From contig OY987265.1 in NCBI GenBank assembly GCA_963920665.1, forward strand, positions 28,091,001 to 28,155,000: DNA of 64,000 bases. The letters are read 5' to 3'. Position 1 is the first letter of the stretch, and every line of letters starts with the position of its first letter. Shown piece by piece: positions 11,311 through 24,332 of the stretch. The notes under the pieces were generated by a model. The model was not told the DNA's origin. It saw nothing but the letters and a program-made list of their open reading frames with translations, and did no database searches. Source of the stretch: Straminergon stramineum (taxonomy: Eukaryota; Streptophyta; Bryopsida; Hypnales; Calliergonaceae). The position numbers and the translations under genes are program-made.

Positions 11311-12160
11311 CTAAGATGAGAAATACAAAGACTTATGCCTACACTTCCTCCTTCTCAACAACGTACTAGAAATGGATGTGCCCAACTTTTCTACAAGCAT
11401 GACAGAGGTGACTACATGGACTCTAACTCTCTGAACTCTGGCAAGCGCTTGGAACTGAAAGTATGCAATGGGTCGACACTACAAAGATGCTTGCTATTTA
11501 TAAAGTTGAAGGGAATGGTCTAGAAGCATGCACTGTCACATTGAAAAGTGTAGTAATGACAGAGGCTTATAGTGGCAGTGACCTAGTGATATGTGAAAGT
11601 TGGCTTCATGCGCTGACGCGCCGTAAATAGCTTTAAGTTAGAGGCAAGCGATTTGGTGTAAGAATCTGACACATTCCACGAATGACATCTAGGGGCAGCT
11701 ACCGTGCATTTAGGAGTTTTTGAAAGAAGGGTAGTGTAAAGGGCTCGGAAGGCGGCGGAGAATAGGGCTGGAATTGTCAGACTTTACAGTAGATGATGGT
11801 TAGTGTGCAAAAAGATTGGATGGCTGGGGTTTCAATAAAGATTGGATGCAGATGGCGACTATTGATAGTAATTCACCCGCCATTCATTTCAGTACTTGTC
11901 AATAATAATGTAGTGTAGATGGTGGCACATGATGGTACTATATTTAAAATGGATGGTCGCAAGGGGCTTGGAAAAGGTACATTTCAAAAATCTATTTTTG
12001 AAGAGGAAACCAAATGCTGAGCCAACTACTAGTACTATTTCATAGTTTTGTACAATTGTCCGTGATAAACCATTTGAGTTGATTCAAATTCTCCTCATCT
12101 CTATATCATGCTTTTGATTACCAGTCTTCATTTCCATTGCTCTATGCATAAGTTCTCCGG

Positions 12161-15100
12161 ATGGCTTGCATTCGAGTAGATGGTCATGAGGTACCTCTTA
12201 TGTTTCCAGTAGAGGATGGAGGATGCGCTATAGTTCTCAATCACCTTCTACACGTTCGATTTAGATTTGTAGAGTCCTCTATCTATGTTGAAGAAGAAAG
12301 GATGTCAGAGTTAGGCAAGGTAAAAGAATTTGTCCCTGTTGTGAAATCTGTAGAAGATGAAGAACATTGCTAGTACCTTTCCCCCGGGAACTATAGAGCA
12401 TACGGACTTCCTCTTTCCATGCTAGGGTCTTCCACTGAGATTTTGAGTTGCCAATCAGATAACTCAATGGTAGATATGCCATATACAGTACACGGTGTTT
12501 CACGTAGTGCAAGTCCTCAAGTTTCTCTAGTTCTTCTAAAGCCTTCATTACTTCACGCTGTGAAGATAGAGAAATTAGATCCAATCATAGAACTCTTTAG
12601 TGAATCGGAAGGAGAGTCTCCTAAGTTGATCGTCAAAAATGCAGGATGTTCTATTAGAACTACCCCCAACAGCATGGCCCCATTGAACTCCACATGTAGA
12701 AGTCCATCAAATAGTCAATTCCAGTCCTCATTGTCTCGTCCTTTGTTGCATCCGTATCCAAGTAGCAATGTAAGTATAATGGATTGTTTGAAGAGACTAG
12801 CCAACATGCATCGATCTCGAAATGAATTGTCTACAATGGATCTGAGCATCATAAAGCACCACCGTGTTGCATGTCTTCCGGCAATATTTGATGGAGATAT
12901 CAAATTCAAAATACCGCCATGCTGCTCTACTTCATCTTCATCAGCAGCACAGAGCTTGGAAGGAATGGACAAGTGCTATGATGGACACTTGTGGTGCAGG
13001 CTCGTCACCACAAACATCAACAACTCAAACAACCTCAAGTTTCGTAAGTCCCACTATGCTAGCTATCTATCTTGTATGAACCCAAACTGTGATTATTTGA
13101 ATAGAACTTCCAAGAAGAATGAAACAGAGTGGAGTGGCTTTACATCGATTCCTTTTGCAGTTGGAGATGTACCTCCCAAAGACAATACCCTTGTTTGCAA
13201 AGTGTGTAGGAAACCACCTTTGTGTCTTAGCCCCTACAATGCTAGGATATACTACGCTTTCAGTGATAATCCAGAAATGAGTCGGGCTGCTATACACTTC
13301 GGAGAGCACAACCACCCCATTGCAAAGGGCATGTACAAAGATTCTATGAAGGAAATTTGTGGGCTCATTGAAGAGCAGGTGGCTAAAATACCAGCGGCCA
13401 CCAACTTGGCAATTGCTCTATCCGCTAGTAAAGAGTTCTTAACAAACTATCTATTTCACAATGGAGAAGGAGAGAAGGAGTTATTGAAGGGGGAGGAAAT
13501 GGAGGAGGTTATGGACCGCTTCCAATATCTCAGTAGTCCAAATATACAGAATGTAATCTCCTCTTTCCGCTCAAACAATCGAGGAGGGATTATTGACAAC
13601 ATTATGACCATGAAGAAGGAGTCGAAATTCGAATTCATACACGATAGCGTCTTCCCTAGCCAAGGAAAGGAGAAGGTTTATATCTTCAAAATGCTCACGG
13701 AAGGACCCGAAAGTGGAGTGGACCTTATAAGGCGCATGCAACCAGGAGGTAATCTACAAAACGCGTGGTTGATGTTTGACCACATGAAGCGCGTGAAGGA
13801 GTGGACCACTATGGCCTACCACGTGTATGATGTTGAGTACAAGAAGGTGATGACTATTGTAGTGTGCGATATGTAGTCGGAAGATATTGAGGTACAAGTA
13901 CAATTTTGGAGGAGCTTAAACATTGTCATGGAGAGACAAGGAGTGGCAAATCCAAACTTTAAAGGATTCATGGCTGACAATGCTATGGCCAATTGGAATG
14001 CGGTCTAGATTGTCTATGGGAGTGGATCTGCCAATGAGGAAATGGAGAATCGTGAAAGGACTTGTTTGCTGCATTAGAGTAGTTCTCTTCATAAATACAC
14101 TCAGAAGTACATCAAGGAAGCACTTCAACAACAACATCTTTCTCTATGTAAGCAGTACAAAGATTCCAAGAATATGGATGAGGCAGAGACACGTTACCTA
14201 GCAATTCGATCATGGTGGCTATCATCTAGAGTTGCAAATGAAGAAGCACTTCATCATTTAGACCATTGGCTAGCCTTCTGGCATTTTCGGTATCGGCAAT
14301 GGGGAGGCTTCATGGACATGGTGAGTGACGTAGTTCTTTGTATGCATAAGGGAATTTCAATTTTGTGAAGGTGTCATATCGTATAATGTTAAAGTAAACC
14401 TACGGTGCTACATATAATGTTTTTTGTTTTCCAATGATGTAGAATAAAGAAAGAACTGCATTTTATAATTTTAAATTTTCGGAGTTATTCTTCCTAGGTA
14501 CCTAAAAAAGGGGGTCTACCAAACAGTGGAAAAACATACGTCGGGTCCGACAGAAGTCTTTGTGGTGTTTACTAGACCCCTTCTTTTAGGTGCCTTTAAG
14601 TGAACATGCAATTCTTCAAAGTCCTTATGTATGATGTCAGTACTTCCATGAACCAAGAAGTTGAAAGAACATTGTGTTCTTCTATTTCTATATAGTAATA
14701 TATGTGTATTTGAAATTGTCTTTGAATGTCCTTCATTGCCTGATAGGACATGTTTAATAGACCAGAAAAGAGTTTACAATTACAATTGTCTGAGGTTTTC
14801 AAAGTGAAGTGCTAACTCTTCCCTAAACTTCCATTCATTTCTAGAAATTGAATTTGGAGGAGATGATCGACCTACCATCGTACAATTTATCTAAAACGGT
14901 TCATAACAAGTGGCTCCAAATGTCTGGAAAAAGGGGAAACAACTTGTTTGATGCCACTTGTGATGACAGTATTCGTGCATGGATGCAAATGACAAATTAT
15001 CGAGCATACCTTAGAGGTCATGTACATGGCTTTGGTCCATCGAAGAACGAGTTGAAGTTGAGGGCTACCACTAGAAGCAAAGATCCAAAGAAAATTGCAA

Positions 15101-16233
15101 AAGCACTCAACACTTTACCTAGAGTAGAGGGGCTTGGAAATCGAATACCTCATTTGGAAGGAGAAGAGATCTTTGGAAGTACAAAGAGGAAGTTGGATGT
15201 ACCCATAGGAGATGCTGGAGACTCACATCAGCCGGACAAAGTGAATTTCTCTCAACCGCGTGTGCGTACCAGGTCCACAACCACTTCTATGAAGATCTTG
15301 GAAGGGAAAGGTAAAGAGCTGGACACAAATACTTCTCTACATGTCACTATTGCGTGTGAAAGTGATTGTGACACATCCAAGTGGCATATTGTAAGGATTA
15401 GCCAAAAATCAAATGCAAAATGTCATGCTCAACAATAGGGGTCGAATATCAAGTGTTCCGCCAAAATTGCTCGAGGAAAAAAGGGAACCCCAGCTCCAAC
15501 CTATCGAGGTAGAAAAATAGACTATGGTAGTAAGCAAGAAATGGTGGTCGACTTCTGGTTTTGTTGGGATGACATTGAACGTTGTGTGAAAGGTTCAAAA
15601 CGAAAGTGGATAATCGATTGGCTAGAGGTGACGGAGGTTTGGCCTATTCTGTTAGGGACACACCTCAATCGGGAGGAAACTCTACTCTTGCAACATGCGG
15701 GCTTTCGACTCCAACAACGTCCTACGTTGTCACCATGTCAACTTTTCAACATGTCAAAGATATTCAAGACTGCCTTATTTAACCAGCCACCACCAAAGAA
15801 TTCAGATGCATATCCAACAATCCGTAACAGCCGAACTATTCGAAGGATTGCTAATGCACCAACTACAGAGCAACGGAACAAGTGGGAGAGTGCAAGAAAC
15901 ATTAGAGGGCAAATTCTCGGAGTAACGTTACTCCCCGCACCAGGCCGAGGTGCAATAGTCTCACTAAAGACAGGGCCAAACGATAACAAAAATGTCTACC
16001 GAATTACACTTGGCATGTTTCCCACATGCACATGCCTAGACTTTATAAATATGGTTGTTTCTGCTATTGGAGGTCGACAACAGTACGTGAATTGCAAGCA
16101 CTTGTACTACTTGTATAGTTACTTCTGCAAGATGGATGTCAATGAAGACAAATTCATTCATGCATCTAGTTATAGCTTTAATGAGTTAAAACTACTTCTA
16201 GTTCGAGCAGGAATTATTATAGTTCCCGAATAG
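12161..16233 (+). pseudogene. MULE-type transposase with SWIM zinc finger, five in-frame TAGs
   Basis: Exon 1 (12161-14320) starts at an ATG and ends at donor GTGAGT. The intron 14321-14844 ends CTAG in phase 0, and exon 2 (14845-16233) ends at TAG. The N-terminal half has a Cys-rich part (CMNPNC, CKVCRKPPLC and a GEHNHP box). The centre has DDE-like strands (VVCDM, FMADNAMANWNAV, ERTCLLH). The C-terminus has a SWIM finger (CTC followed by VNCKH). Such proteins cut and paste Mutator-like DNA elements. One frame runs through exon 1 and another through exon 2, broken only by TAGs at 12371, 13874, 14006, 14075 and 15436, each explicable by a single C-to-T or G-to-A change from CAG or TGG. No flanking terminal repeats were found by eye. 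It could act on other MULE-like elements only if another intact copy exists. Confidence 0.8.
14497..14593. mobile_element. short foldback MITE in the transposase intron
   Basis: Two arms of about 30 bp, AGGTACCTAAAAAAGGGGGT and AGGCACCTAAAAGAAGGGGT when read inward, match at roughly 25 of 30 positions. The centre is GTCGGGTCCGAC. It lies inside intron 14321-14844 and shares its core with the elements at 3.3-8.2 kb. Confidence 0.5.
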
Positions 16234-18450
16234 GCATGGAAACCCTTTTCAAGAAATTCATACTTCATTTGTATTGTTTTCATTTACATGTGTTATGATT
16301 GAAATGATTTATAGCACCTGGAATTGAAAGTGTCTATGCATTTCCTCCGTATTGGAATATGTCTCATTAGTAAACTATTTTTAAGCCAGTTCCTATGAAT
16401 AACCCTAAACCATAATTATAATTTAGTATTACACACATGAATAAGCAAATTTTTTTAATTCCATTCATTCTATATTTTGACTACCTCGGTCAAATTTGGA
16501 CAACATGTTTACACATGGCATTACATTACAATCACCTGAAAATAAATTCTTAAAATTTAAAATTATCCTGTGCAACATACTTATGAATGGGAGAGAGATT
16601 TCTACCACAATGATTTCTCATAGACATCTAACCTAAACTTGTCAAGTGTCCACTCATCCTTCATGTGCCCTCTTATACTAGCTCATGTTGGAAATCCCAA
16701 TCCATATGTGGTATTCCTCAAAAGACACAATTCTCTATATTCATTACAATTTTTCACAAAATTACAATTCACTATTGCCAAAGTGATATGCGTGTACTAT
16801 ACATGAAGCACTGGGCATATTGTTTGTTATACTTAATAAACAAATAATTTTAACTTTGCACAAAATTTTAGAAGTCTAAATGCATAGCCAAGAAATGAAG
16901 AACAATAAAATATAAAACTTTATCACAATCCACAGTCATAGGGGACATGGTCATAGGTCCCAAAATTTACTATAAATAGTAATATTTCCTCAATTTTTTC
17001 CAACAAATATGCAAACAAAATTTTTTTGAGAAAAATTTTCAAAAAAATACGGTTTGGGGGCTCACTGCTCACAAAGTCCACTCTCACAACTCGCAAGCTC
17101 ACCACTCCAAGCTCACACACTAGCGTCGTTGCATTTAACATTCTAGCTAGAGTGAAACTTTGATAGAAAAAGAAGTAATCTTGTAATTCTTCTATTCATT
17201 TGAATGAAATGAAAATTATTTATTCCAAGGAAGTAATTATGTTATAACTAGTAAGCTCTGAGACTACCTTCAATACAGTCGACAGTGAACTTCGTATACT
17301 TTATGGTGGGTAAGATAAAGGCTATTGTAAATTTATGCTGATTATTTACCACCTTTCCCTACTTTCCCCCTCTATAATTCCATGATGAATTCCATTCTGA
17401 AAGAAAATGAAACAAGTAACTATGAGATAGTTTGAAAAATATTGTACATTGTGTAGAGCAACATGTTCCCCTATTATTTACAACTGCTCTACATTTATGA
17501 CTTCATCAATCTCAATACTCAATTTCAATGTGCTCTCATTCATACGTACAATGAAGCTATAATTGCAAAGCAATGAAGAGTTCCAATTACATAATTTAGA
17601 AAGTAACTTCTTAATAGTTAGTACTATCAAAATAAAAAAAAGTGAAATGTACTTATTTTGTAATTCCTATAAAGAACTTACATGCATGACTTGAATAATA
17701 ATACTACAAATGCCCTACACCAAAGTACATGCAACCTTCATTGGTAAACATTTTCCAAGATTACATAGTATGGTGGAAGTATGACGTAAGGGTTTATTTT
17801 ATTCACAAAATTGACGTAATTGCCTATTTTTGGAATATATTTCCTATAATTCTTATTTGAATATGTTCCCATGTCTACTAAAAAATATCAAGAATTATAA
17901 TGCATTTGAAGGGCACTTATTATTTAAAGTAAATTTCATACCCACACCCTTTCAATTACACAAACACTATAGAAGACTGCAATTAGGTGAGGTCACCCTC
18001 ATATCTTGTACATTTGAACTATATACAATTTTTTACTGTTACTACTATATAGAAATTTACTAATTTAGTACTTGGTATTGTTGTCTCTGTCTACTCATGA
18101 AACTTCTTGTTTACAAATGCACCTATATGTACATTGGAAGTTCCTCTTCACTTTAGTGCATGTAAAGTAACTTTCTAGGGGACAATGCCCCATACTTGTA
18201 TACCCGTAAACTAATTTCGACGTGTACTGGTTGATAAATGGCAAAGAATTTGTCTATGTAATACGAAACTACAACTATTCATCTTTGGAATTTTGTACAG
18301 AAAGGAGAGACATTTCAATATGTTTTAACCTCTATCGTAAAGCTTTAATTTTTTTGAATGAGATGATGTCACAAGGTTCCGAAAAGGTTGATTTCCATGA
18401 TCCACACTTTTTTCTTTGAATGTTAAGGCAACCGAATTTTAGTTTTGAAT
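16234..18450. other. AT-rich non-coding stretch
   Basis: Short open frames only, none with recognisable features. Nothing else seen. Confidence 0.4.
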
Positions 18451-18454
18451 GTAG

Positions 18455-18900
18455 GTATGTCCTATACTCCTATTGAGTATGGGGTGGGTATGTTTGTGTG
18501 GGTATGTTTTAATGGGTACGTAAACGCGAGTACATTATTTGTGGATAAAGGGGTGGCGGGTATGTGGGATGGGTATGTGGTGTAGGTATGTGTAGATTAG
18601 TTCATGGGCTAGTATATGTTGGGCGTCAGGTTTGGGGGCCGGGTATGGCTGGGTATTTGGGGGGGCAGGTATGTGGGGGGTGGGTAAGTTGGGGGCTGGT
18701 ATGTGGGGGGCGAGTAAGTGGGGGGTGGGTATGTGGGGGCGGGTATGTAGGGGAGGGGGGGTTTAGGGTGTGTGTGTGTGGGGGGGCTGGGTTTAGGGGA
18801 GGATGGGTATGTCTTTTGGGGTGTGTGGTTTAGGGGGGGCGGGTATGTGGTGGGCGGGTTTAGAAGGGGGCGGGTATATGAGGGGCAAGTATGAGGTGCG
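18455..18900 (+). repeat. G/T-rich simple repeat (GGGTATGT-type)
   Basis: Irregular tandem copies of GGGTATGTGGGGGG and close variants. The resulting Gly/Val/Trp-rich open frames are products of the repeat, not genes. Confidence 0.7.
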
Positions 18901-18939
18901 AAGCTGGAAAGCTCCAGTTAGGGTTTGGTTTCCCCTGCC

Positions 18940-19270
18940 ACTACTCTGCTGTCGTCGATGCGCTCCTCATCGTCGGTACGCCTCCTACCTTGTGCTTGTT
19001 GTTGCTGGTCGTTGTTGCTCGTCGCTACTACAGTTCTTATTGCTGCTGCTGCTGCTCGTCGCTACTGTTGCTTCTATTGTTGCTGCTACTGTTGCTACTG
19101 TTGCTTCCACTTTCCTTGTTGTTGCAGGTGCTCTCCTCGTTGTTGTTGCTCATTGTCTTCTTCCTTGCACCGTCGGTAGGGTTTAGGTGAAGCTCTCCTT
19201 TGTTGTTGCTGCTGCTCTTGTCCTCATCGCCGTTGGTGCTCGTCGTCCTCTTCCTTGCATGTGTCGTTGT
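18940..19270 (+). repeat. GTTGCTGCT-type trinucleotide-rich tract
   Basis: Pyrimidine-rich GTT/GCT/CTC triplets give open frames in several phases that encode Leu, Cys or Val runs. Low complexity; it may be the 5' leader of the gene that starts near 20 kb. Confidence 0.5.
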
Positions 19271-19880
19271 TGGTGATCTCCTTGCTTTACCACAAATTGC
19301 ACAGGTTTTGTTTTTCACTTCTTTTGCTTTGAATTTCATTGAAATTTAAGTAGGTTCATTGTATCTATATGCTTTGTTTGTCTTGAGGAGGTCTTCTAAA
19401 GTCCACTTCTATAGTTATGCTGTTCTGGGTTGTCCTTTGAAGTTATAGACTATGTGTGATGGTGTTTTAGAGTATGGGGGTCTCAATGTCTGAATGTCTG
19501 CTTCAATGTGATAATGAAATGCTTGATGCAATTACATATGTTCAGAGTACCAGTGCATTTGGTGTAGGGTTTTGGTAGTTCATTGTATTAGTGTAGATTC
19601 AGGAATGCATAGTAGCCTTATAGTATTGCATTGTGCTGTACAATGTTCATTTGAATTTAGTCTAAAATGAGATTGCAATGCAATGAGAGAGTGTTTTTAA
19701 AACATAGCAATCTAATTTCCCCTTCAATTCTCCAAAATTTGACATCCACTCTGAAAAACCTGTAGGACTATTTCGCTTGGAAGCGGATTATTCAACAACA
19801 AATTTATTTTCCATAGATTTACGTACAGATCAACGCAGATTCACCTCCACCGGCCAAGGTAATCCTTCACAGCTGCGTTT

Positions 19881-20543
19881 TAGGTCGATGTCACTTTAGG
19901 TCGACTATTGTGATAGAGGCCTCAGAAATTCCTAGTCGTGGAATTTAATCAAACAGACGCGAAAGCAGAGCGTCATTTTAGGTCGGGTCGGCCTAAAATG
20001 ACATACATCTCCCTACTCGTTCAGCATATTCTATCCATCCATCATACGTAAAAAGAAAGGTTGAGCACCAGCAAACCCTCAATCCTGTTCGAAAGTGAAC
20101 AATTCAGGTCGAGTCGACCTAAACTGACTTAAATGTCCTTGCTTGCTGAAGGTAATGTTTCAATATCTGAAATATTACAAGAACAACTAAATATCCAGTA
20201 TCCCTAATTACATATCAAAAATTAACAATTCAGGTCAAATCGACCTAAAATGTCCTCAGAAAGCAACTACTAAAGTAAATATAAGTAACCAACATAGACA
20301 CATAATACCGAACAAGTTGTTTAAATATGTTGAGATCTGTAACCTACTCTAAGAAGAAAAGTGGCTCCTGACGAAGTAAAATTAACAGATACAAAACCGA
20401 TTAGATCGAGTCGACCTAATCACTATGAAACAAATATGCGTTGAACTAAAAACCTGTATAGAATAAAAGAAAACATGAACACAATTCAAAAATTCTATAA
20501 TATCCTGACTAAGTCAATGCTATTTAGGTCGAGTTGACCTAAA
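19881..20543. repeat. cluster of AGGTCGAGTCGACCT-type palindromes
   Basis: Seven copies or half copies lie near 19881, 19897, 19972-20002, 20104, 20229, 20400 and 20521. The best is GTCATTTTAGG ... CCTAAAATGAC around TCGGGTCGG. Similar palindromes recur inside the mapped introns of the adjacent gene (22061, 45886, 46045, 47134). Spacing is roughly 80-170 bp. The stretch is probably intronic or 5' non-coding. Confidence 0.65.
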
Positions 20544-22038
20544 CCAACGAAAAGCTAATATGATATGCACCATTAAAAGCAGAATGGAAGAACAGGTTCA
20601 AAAGCTTGAAGCCTTCTACAAGCAACTTGATATCACGGGGGACGAAGAAGATGGGGATGATTTTGAAAACGATGGGGATTATTGGGAATTCCAATCACCG
20701 GAAAAGATGGAGAAATGGAGCCTCAAGATGATTCCCTTCAAAAATCTCATTTGCTTCTCTACAAAGTATAAGGACAGTGAACCATATTATCCAATCTCCT
20801 ATGACGAAAAGATCAAAGACATCGCCCAAGACGTCGAATCAATAATCCAGATCCATTGTGTAACTGCGTAAACGGGGTTGAAGGACGACGAGCAGTACCA
20901 CTTCACAATTGTGCTTGACTCAGAGAAGATCGATTTCAATATAACCCCTTTTCTAGAGTCTCTCCAGCTAACGGAGTACAGAACCGAAATTCTAGAATTG
21001 GAAAGAAAGGTCGATTCAAACTTTTTCAAGAATGCTGCTGGGAGGCTGTTTAGTAGAAAACAATTGTGCAATCGTCTGCGGACACTTTTCATTGACTTTG
21101 CAGTACTGACAGCAAAGCTTGACCTCAAACGAAAAGAAATGGTCTCCCACTCAATATCGCACGACATGCCAAGCCAGGGAGAGGGCTAGGGATCTATAGG
21201 AACTCTAGGGACTTAGGAGAGTCGTGGTACGTGGAGAAGTAAACAAGCCGCAACCCCTCCCATGGGAACAAGGAAGAGCAACCTAGCTTTGTCCTCTGGG
21301 AGACGCGGAGGAGAAGGTGCTCCTTCAATTTCAGTTGCTAGAAAGCAAAGCTTCGCGTTTGCTGTTACAGACGTGCTAGAGGCACATGAACCCAAGTGCA
21401 AGCATGACTACAAATAGTCAACAGAGGCCTACAAGAATTATTGGACCTCTTGTACAGACGCTTATATTTTTCAAATAAACGAAAAGAAGTCTATCTTCAT
21501 AGACCAACTTATTCCTGCACCACTAGAAATGAACATCCGCAGTCACGAGCAAAGGCTAGCAGCGGATGTGTTGCACTATTTAGTGCACATGCCGGATAAA
21601 TCCACGAAGCAAACACTTTGTTTTATGCAGGTAGACCATACAGTGAAGCCCGAACCTACATCTTGGGACACCCTAAAGAAAGGAGAGTTTTACCTCATCA
21701 ATGGTCAGCACAGTGTAATGGCCAACAAGATGATGGTGGACGTGAACGTGGATGAGGAGATCGTCAAGCACTTCGGGAACTGGGATTGCTATGTCGTATG
21801 GTCAAATGACAACGAGAAACTGAGGTCCATTTCTGCATACTACAATAGAATAAATCATTTTGTTGCGATGAAGCCGTCTTGGTCAACGAACATCCTAGGT
21901 GTGAGAACTGTGTGGGAGAACATGGGGAGGCCTAGAAATCCCAAGGAAGTTGTACCTGTTGGCACTCTCTCCAATGCAAGATGCAATGCAGAGAACATGG
22001 CCAACTCCTTGAGATTCAAGGTCAATGATTACTTTCTT

Positions 22039-22124
22039 GTAATATGGGGCTTGTAAATGCATTTTAGATTGAGTCGACCTAAGTTGGCTTTGGACTTATG
22101 AGACCTGATTTGCACTGTGTACAG
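22039..22124 (+). other. 86-bp intron containing the palindromic motif
   Basis: GTAATA donor and TACAG acceptor, phase 0, joining VNDYFL to EFTKAM. The motif ATTTTAGATTGAGTCGACCT lies in its middle. Confidence 0.65.
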
Positions 22125-23073
22125 GAGTTCACAAAGGCCATGAACAAGCATTTCACTATGCTTGACGTCGTGAAGTCTCAGAAAGCCACTCGTGGGAAGG
22201 GTGGTGAAGAGAAGCTAAAAATCACGAATGAATTGAAGATTATCACCGCTCTTGACGATGTTTTCAATTTGTGGAGTGAGGTCATCTCCAATGCTGCACA
22301 CGAAGAGCTCATAGACCCGGACATGCTGCTGAAATTTAACGAAAGGTCAAGATGGAAGTCTGAGAATGGGAATTTGACGCATGAATTTTTCAAGTGGCTA
22401 GGAAATCTCTTGCTAGTTGATCTTGCGAAACTTGCAAAGCACATTCTTAATCAGCAGATGGAAAAGCAAGATCAGCCATACCCAAAGGTGACAATAAAAA
22501 TGATATCATCAGTGCTTAAGAGCTGCTACACTTGCAAGGAGTGGGTTGAGCGGTGGAAGAGGGAGTATTTGGTGAAGAAGGAGCTTCACCTTCTGGACCC
22601 GACACTTGGTTTGTTGAATGCCTTTGACGAGCTAAACGTTGAGAAGTGGCGAGAGTTCAAGTCTAATCGGAACATCACTAGCGCTATAATGAATGTTCTA
22701 CTTGAGCAACCCGGCGATGACTATTGGAAGGCCGCCGAGCTGACGAAGTCAAAGAATAAGAAGGTCGAGGAAATGTCACCTTATGCTGTTGAGTTTTTCA
22801 AAGTCTTTCTAGAGAGGAGGTCGAACTTTGTGAAGCCGCTCTCCGTTGCTCATTATTGCCCATACGATATTAGCAATGACATGCATGCTAACTAGCTAAG
22901 AGGTGCATGGAAGGAGAATATAGTGGAGGATATAAGGTTTGGAGTGATTGACTTAGATACACTCCTAGCGTCCTCAACAAGCTGAAGTGCAATCCAACTA
23001 TGTCGTACTTCTTCGCCGTTCATAAGTCGTTCTAGGAGAAGAAGAAGCCATTGTTGGAGGAGGTTGGGACATG

Positions 23074-23083
23074 GCTCTTCATC
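23074..23083. repeat. left target-site duplication GCTCTTCATC
   Basis: Identical to 45475-45484. Removing the DNA between, plus one copy, restores an open reading frame (TWLFI then CSNLTEQN). Confidence 0.75.
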
Positions 23084-23101
23084 AGGGTTGTTTTATCGAA
23101 C
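23084..23101 (+). repeat. terminal inverted repeat of the element, left end
   Basis: AGGGTTGTTTTATCGAAC. It matches the other terminus (inverted at 45457-45474, and at 54459-54476) at 13 of 18 positions when compared with the 54.46-kb end. Confidence 0.55.
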
Positions 23102-23280
23102 GTGTTTTCAGGTTTGGGTGTCGAGTTGTTCGTCTGATGTCGCATGTCGTATAAGACGAGTGTCGCATATACGAGACAAATTTGACGAGCACGAAATTAG
23201 GGTTTAGGATTTTCGGGCAAGGCAGCCAAAATTTTTATCTTACGTGGCAGGTTGTCAACAGTGACGTGGAAAGCTTTGAC

Positions 23281-23450
23281 CACGTCACCATAGGCGACTG
23301 CGGGTGGGGCGTGTGCGGGTAAGGTGGGGCGACCGCGGGTACCAGAATGAGGGCGACTGCGGGTCCTAAATCTAGGGCAACCGCGGGTCCCAAAATGAGG
23401 GCGACTGCGGGTCCAACTCAAGGCGACTAAGGGTGTAAAGGCGACCGCGG
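23281..23450 (-). repeat. GGGCGACYGCGGGT array, left subterminal
   Basis: About eight degenerate copies, about 200 bp inside the left end. Read in the CCCGCAGTCGCC sense they point outward, mirroring the outward-pointing copies near the right end (45190-45295). Confidence 0.65.
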
Positions 23451-24332
23451 ATGTAAGGAAAAGGGCGATCTTGGCTTTATCCCATACGCAAGGAATTTCT
23501 TTTGTTCCATGGATGATAAGAACTTCTAATATACGACATAAATGCAATTGTCCATCTTTGAAAATTGGGTCCCAATTCACAAAAGAGAGATCTTACTGAG
23601 TCCTCATACCGGAAATGAGTATTTTTGTGAGGGGAAAGGCAAGTACATCACATCACAAAGTTCCATTGGAGATGATTTTCATACTCACTAGTCCATCCGT
23701 TAAAGGTTAAGAGCAACCTCGTGTGCCGTTGCAATTGCAAACATGGATATAACAACCATTTCAATCTTGCTCACAATTTAGGATCCTTCAGTTTCCATGT
23801 GCCATTGCATTCTCCTAAGCCTTAAATTAAGTATTTCACATTCTGTGGTCATTCACTCATTCATAGGAGCCTCCGAGTTCTACATGTTTTTATTACATAT
23901 GGTTGGGAATTTCTAATTCAAATTTTCTACTCCTATTGAAGTGTAGAAGCCAATATCGCAATTGGATATAATAATTACACCAAAAATAGATACAAAAACA
24001 AGAAAAAAGTAAGGATAATTAGTATTACTGTCTTTATAAGTTGTACACACTAATAGAGTAGTGACCCAATCTTATAAATGAACTTCTACTTCAATTGTAC
24101 TTCCATGAACTTTTTTAAGATCTCCACGTCTATACCTGTAGAAGTCCACACTAAAGACATTGAACAAAACTTTGTAATTCTAACACTATCATGCTTTCAT
24201 ACTAAAGTAGATACTACACAAAACTCATCTATAGGCTATTTGCCTATGAACTTAAGCTAGAAAACTTCAACACACCAAAATTATGCAAAAGCATTACATT
24301 ACCACTTCACTACCTCTAAATCTATATTTATA

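Larger units (their letters stand above)
20560..23083 (+). pseudogene. 5' part of a second ParB-like / methyltransferase-like gene, cut by a 22-kb insertion
   Basis: One frame runs from about 20560 to donor GTAATA at 22039. It splices over an 86-bp intron (22039-22124, phase 0) into 22125-22895 and then, after a frame change, into about 22979-23083. The ParB-like region (about 21529-22038) has EFYLINGQHSV, the counterpart of CDGNHKLLSW in the 5-kb gene. In-frame stops are TAA 20869, TAG 21187, 21214, 21415, 22893 and 23033. The text ends VGTWLFI at the insertion target. Joining position 23083 to 45485 continues the frame into the methyltransferase-like exon. The middle (22125-22895) is helical without a known domain. 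The family call rests on motif and architecture shared with the gene at 0.9-11.3 kb. Confidence 0.6.

Noticed and set aside
12371..16233. U-to-C RNA editing restoring Gln from UAG
   Set aside because: Known in plant organelles of some lineages, not for nuclear transcripts, and the TGG-derived stops would not be corrected.
18564..19339. Long Gly/Trp, Leu or Cys-rich open frames
   Set aside because: They are open in several phases at once and arise from G/T and GTTGCT repeats.
23281..23450. Regular GC-rich repeats might be a CRISPR array
   Set aside because: Units are short and degenerate with no unique spacers of constant length, there are no cas genes, and the context is a plant nuclear genome.
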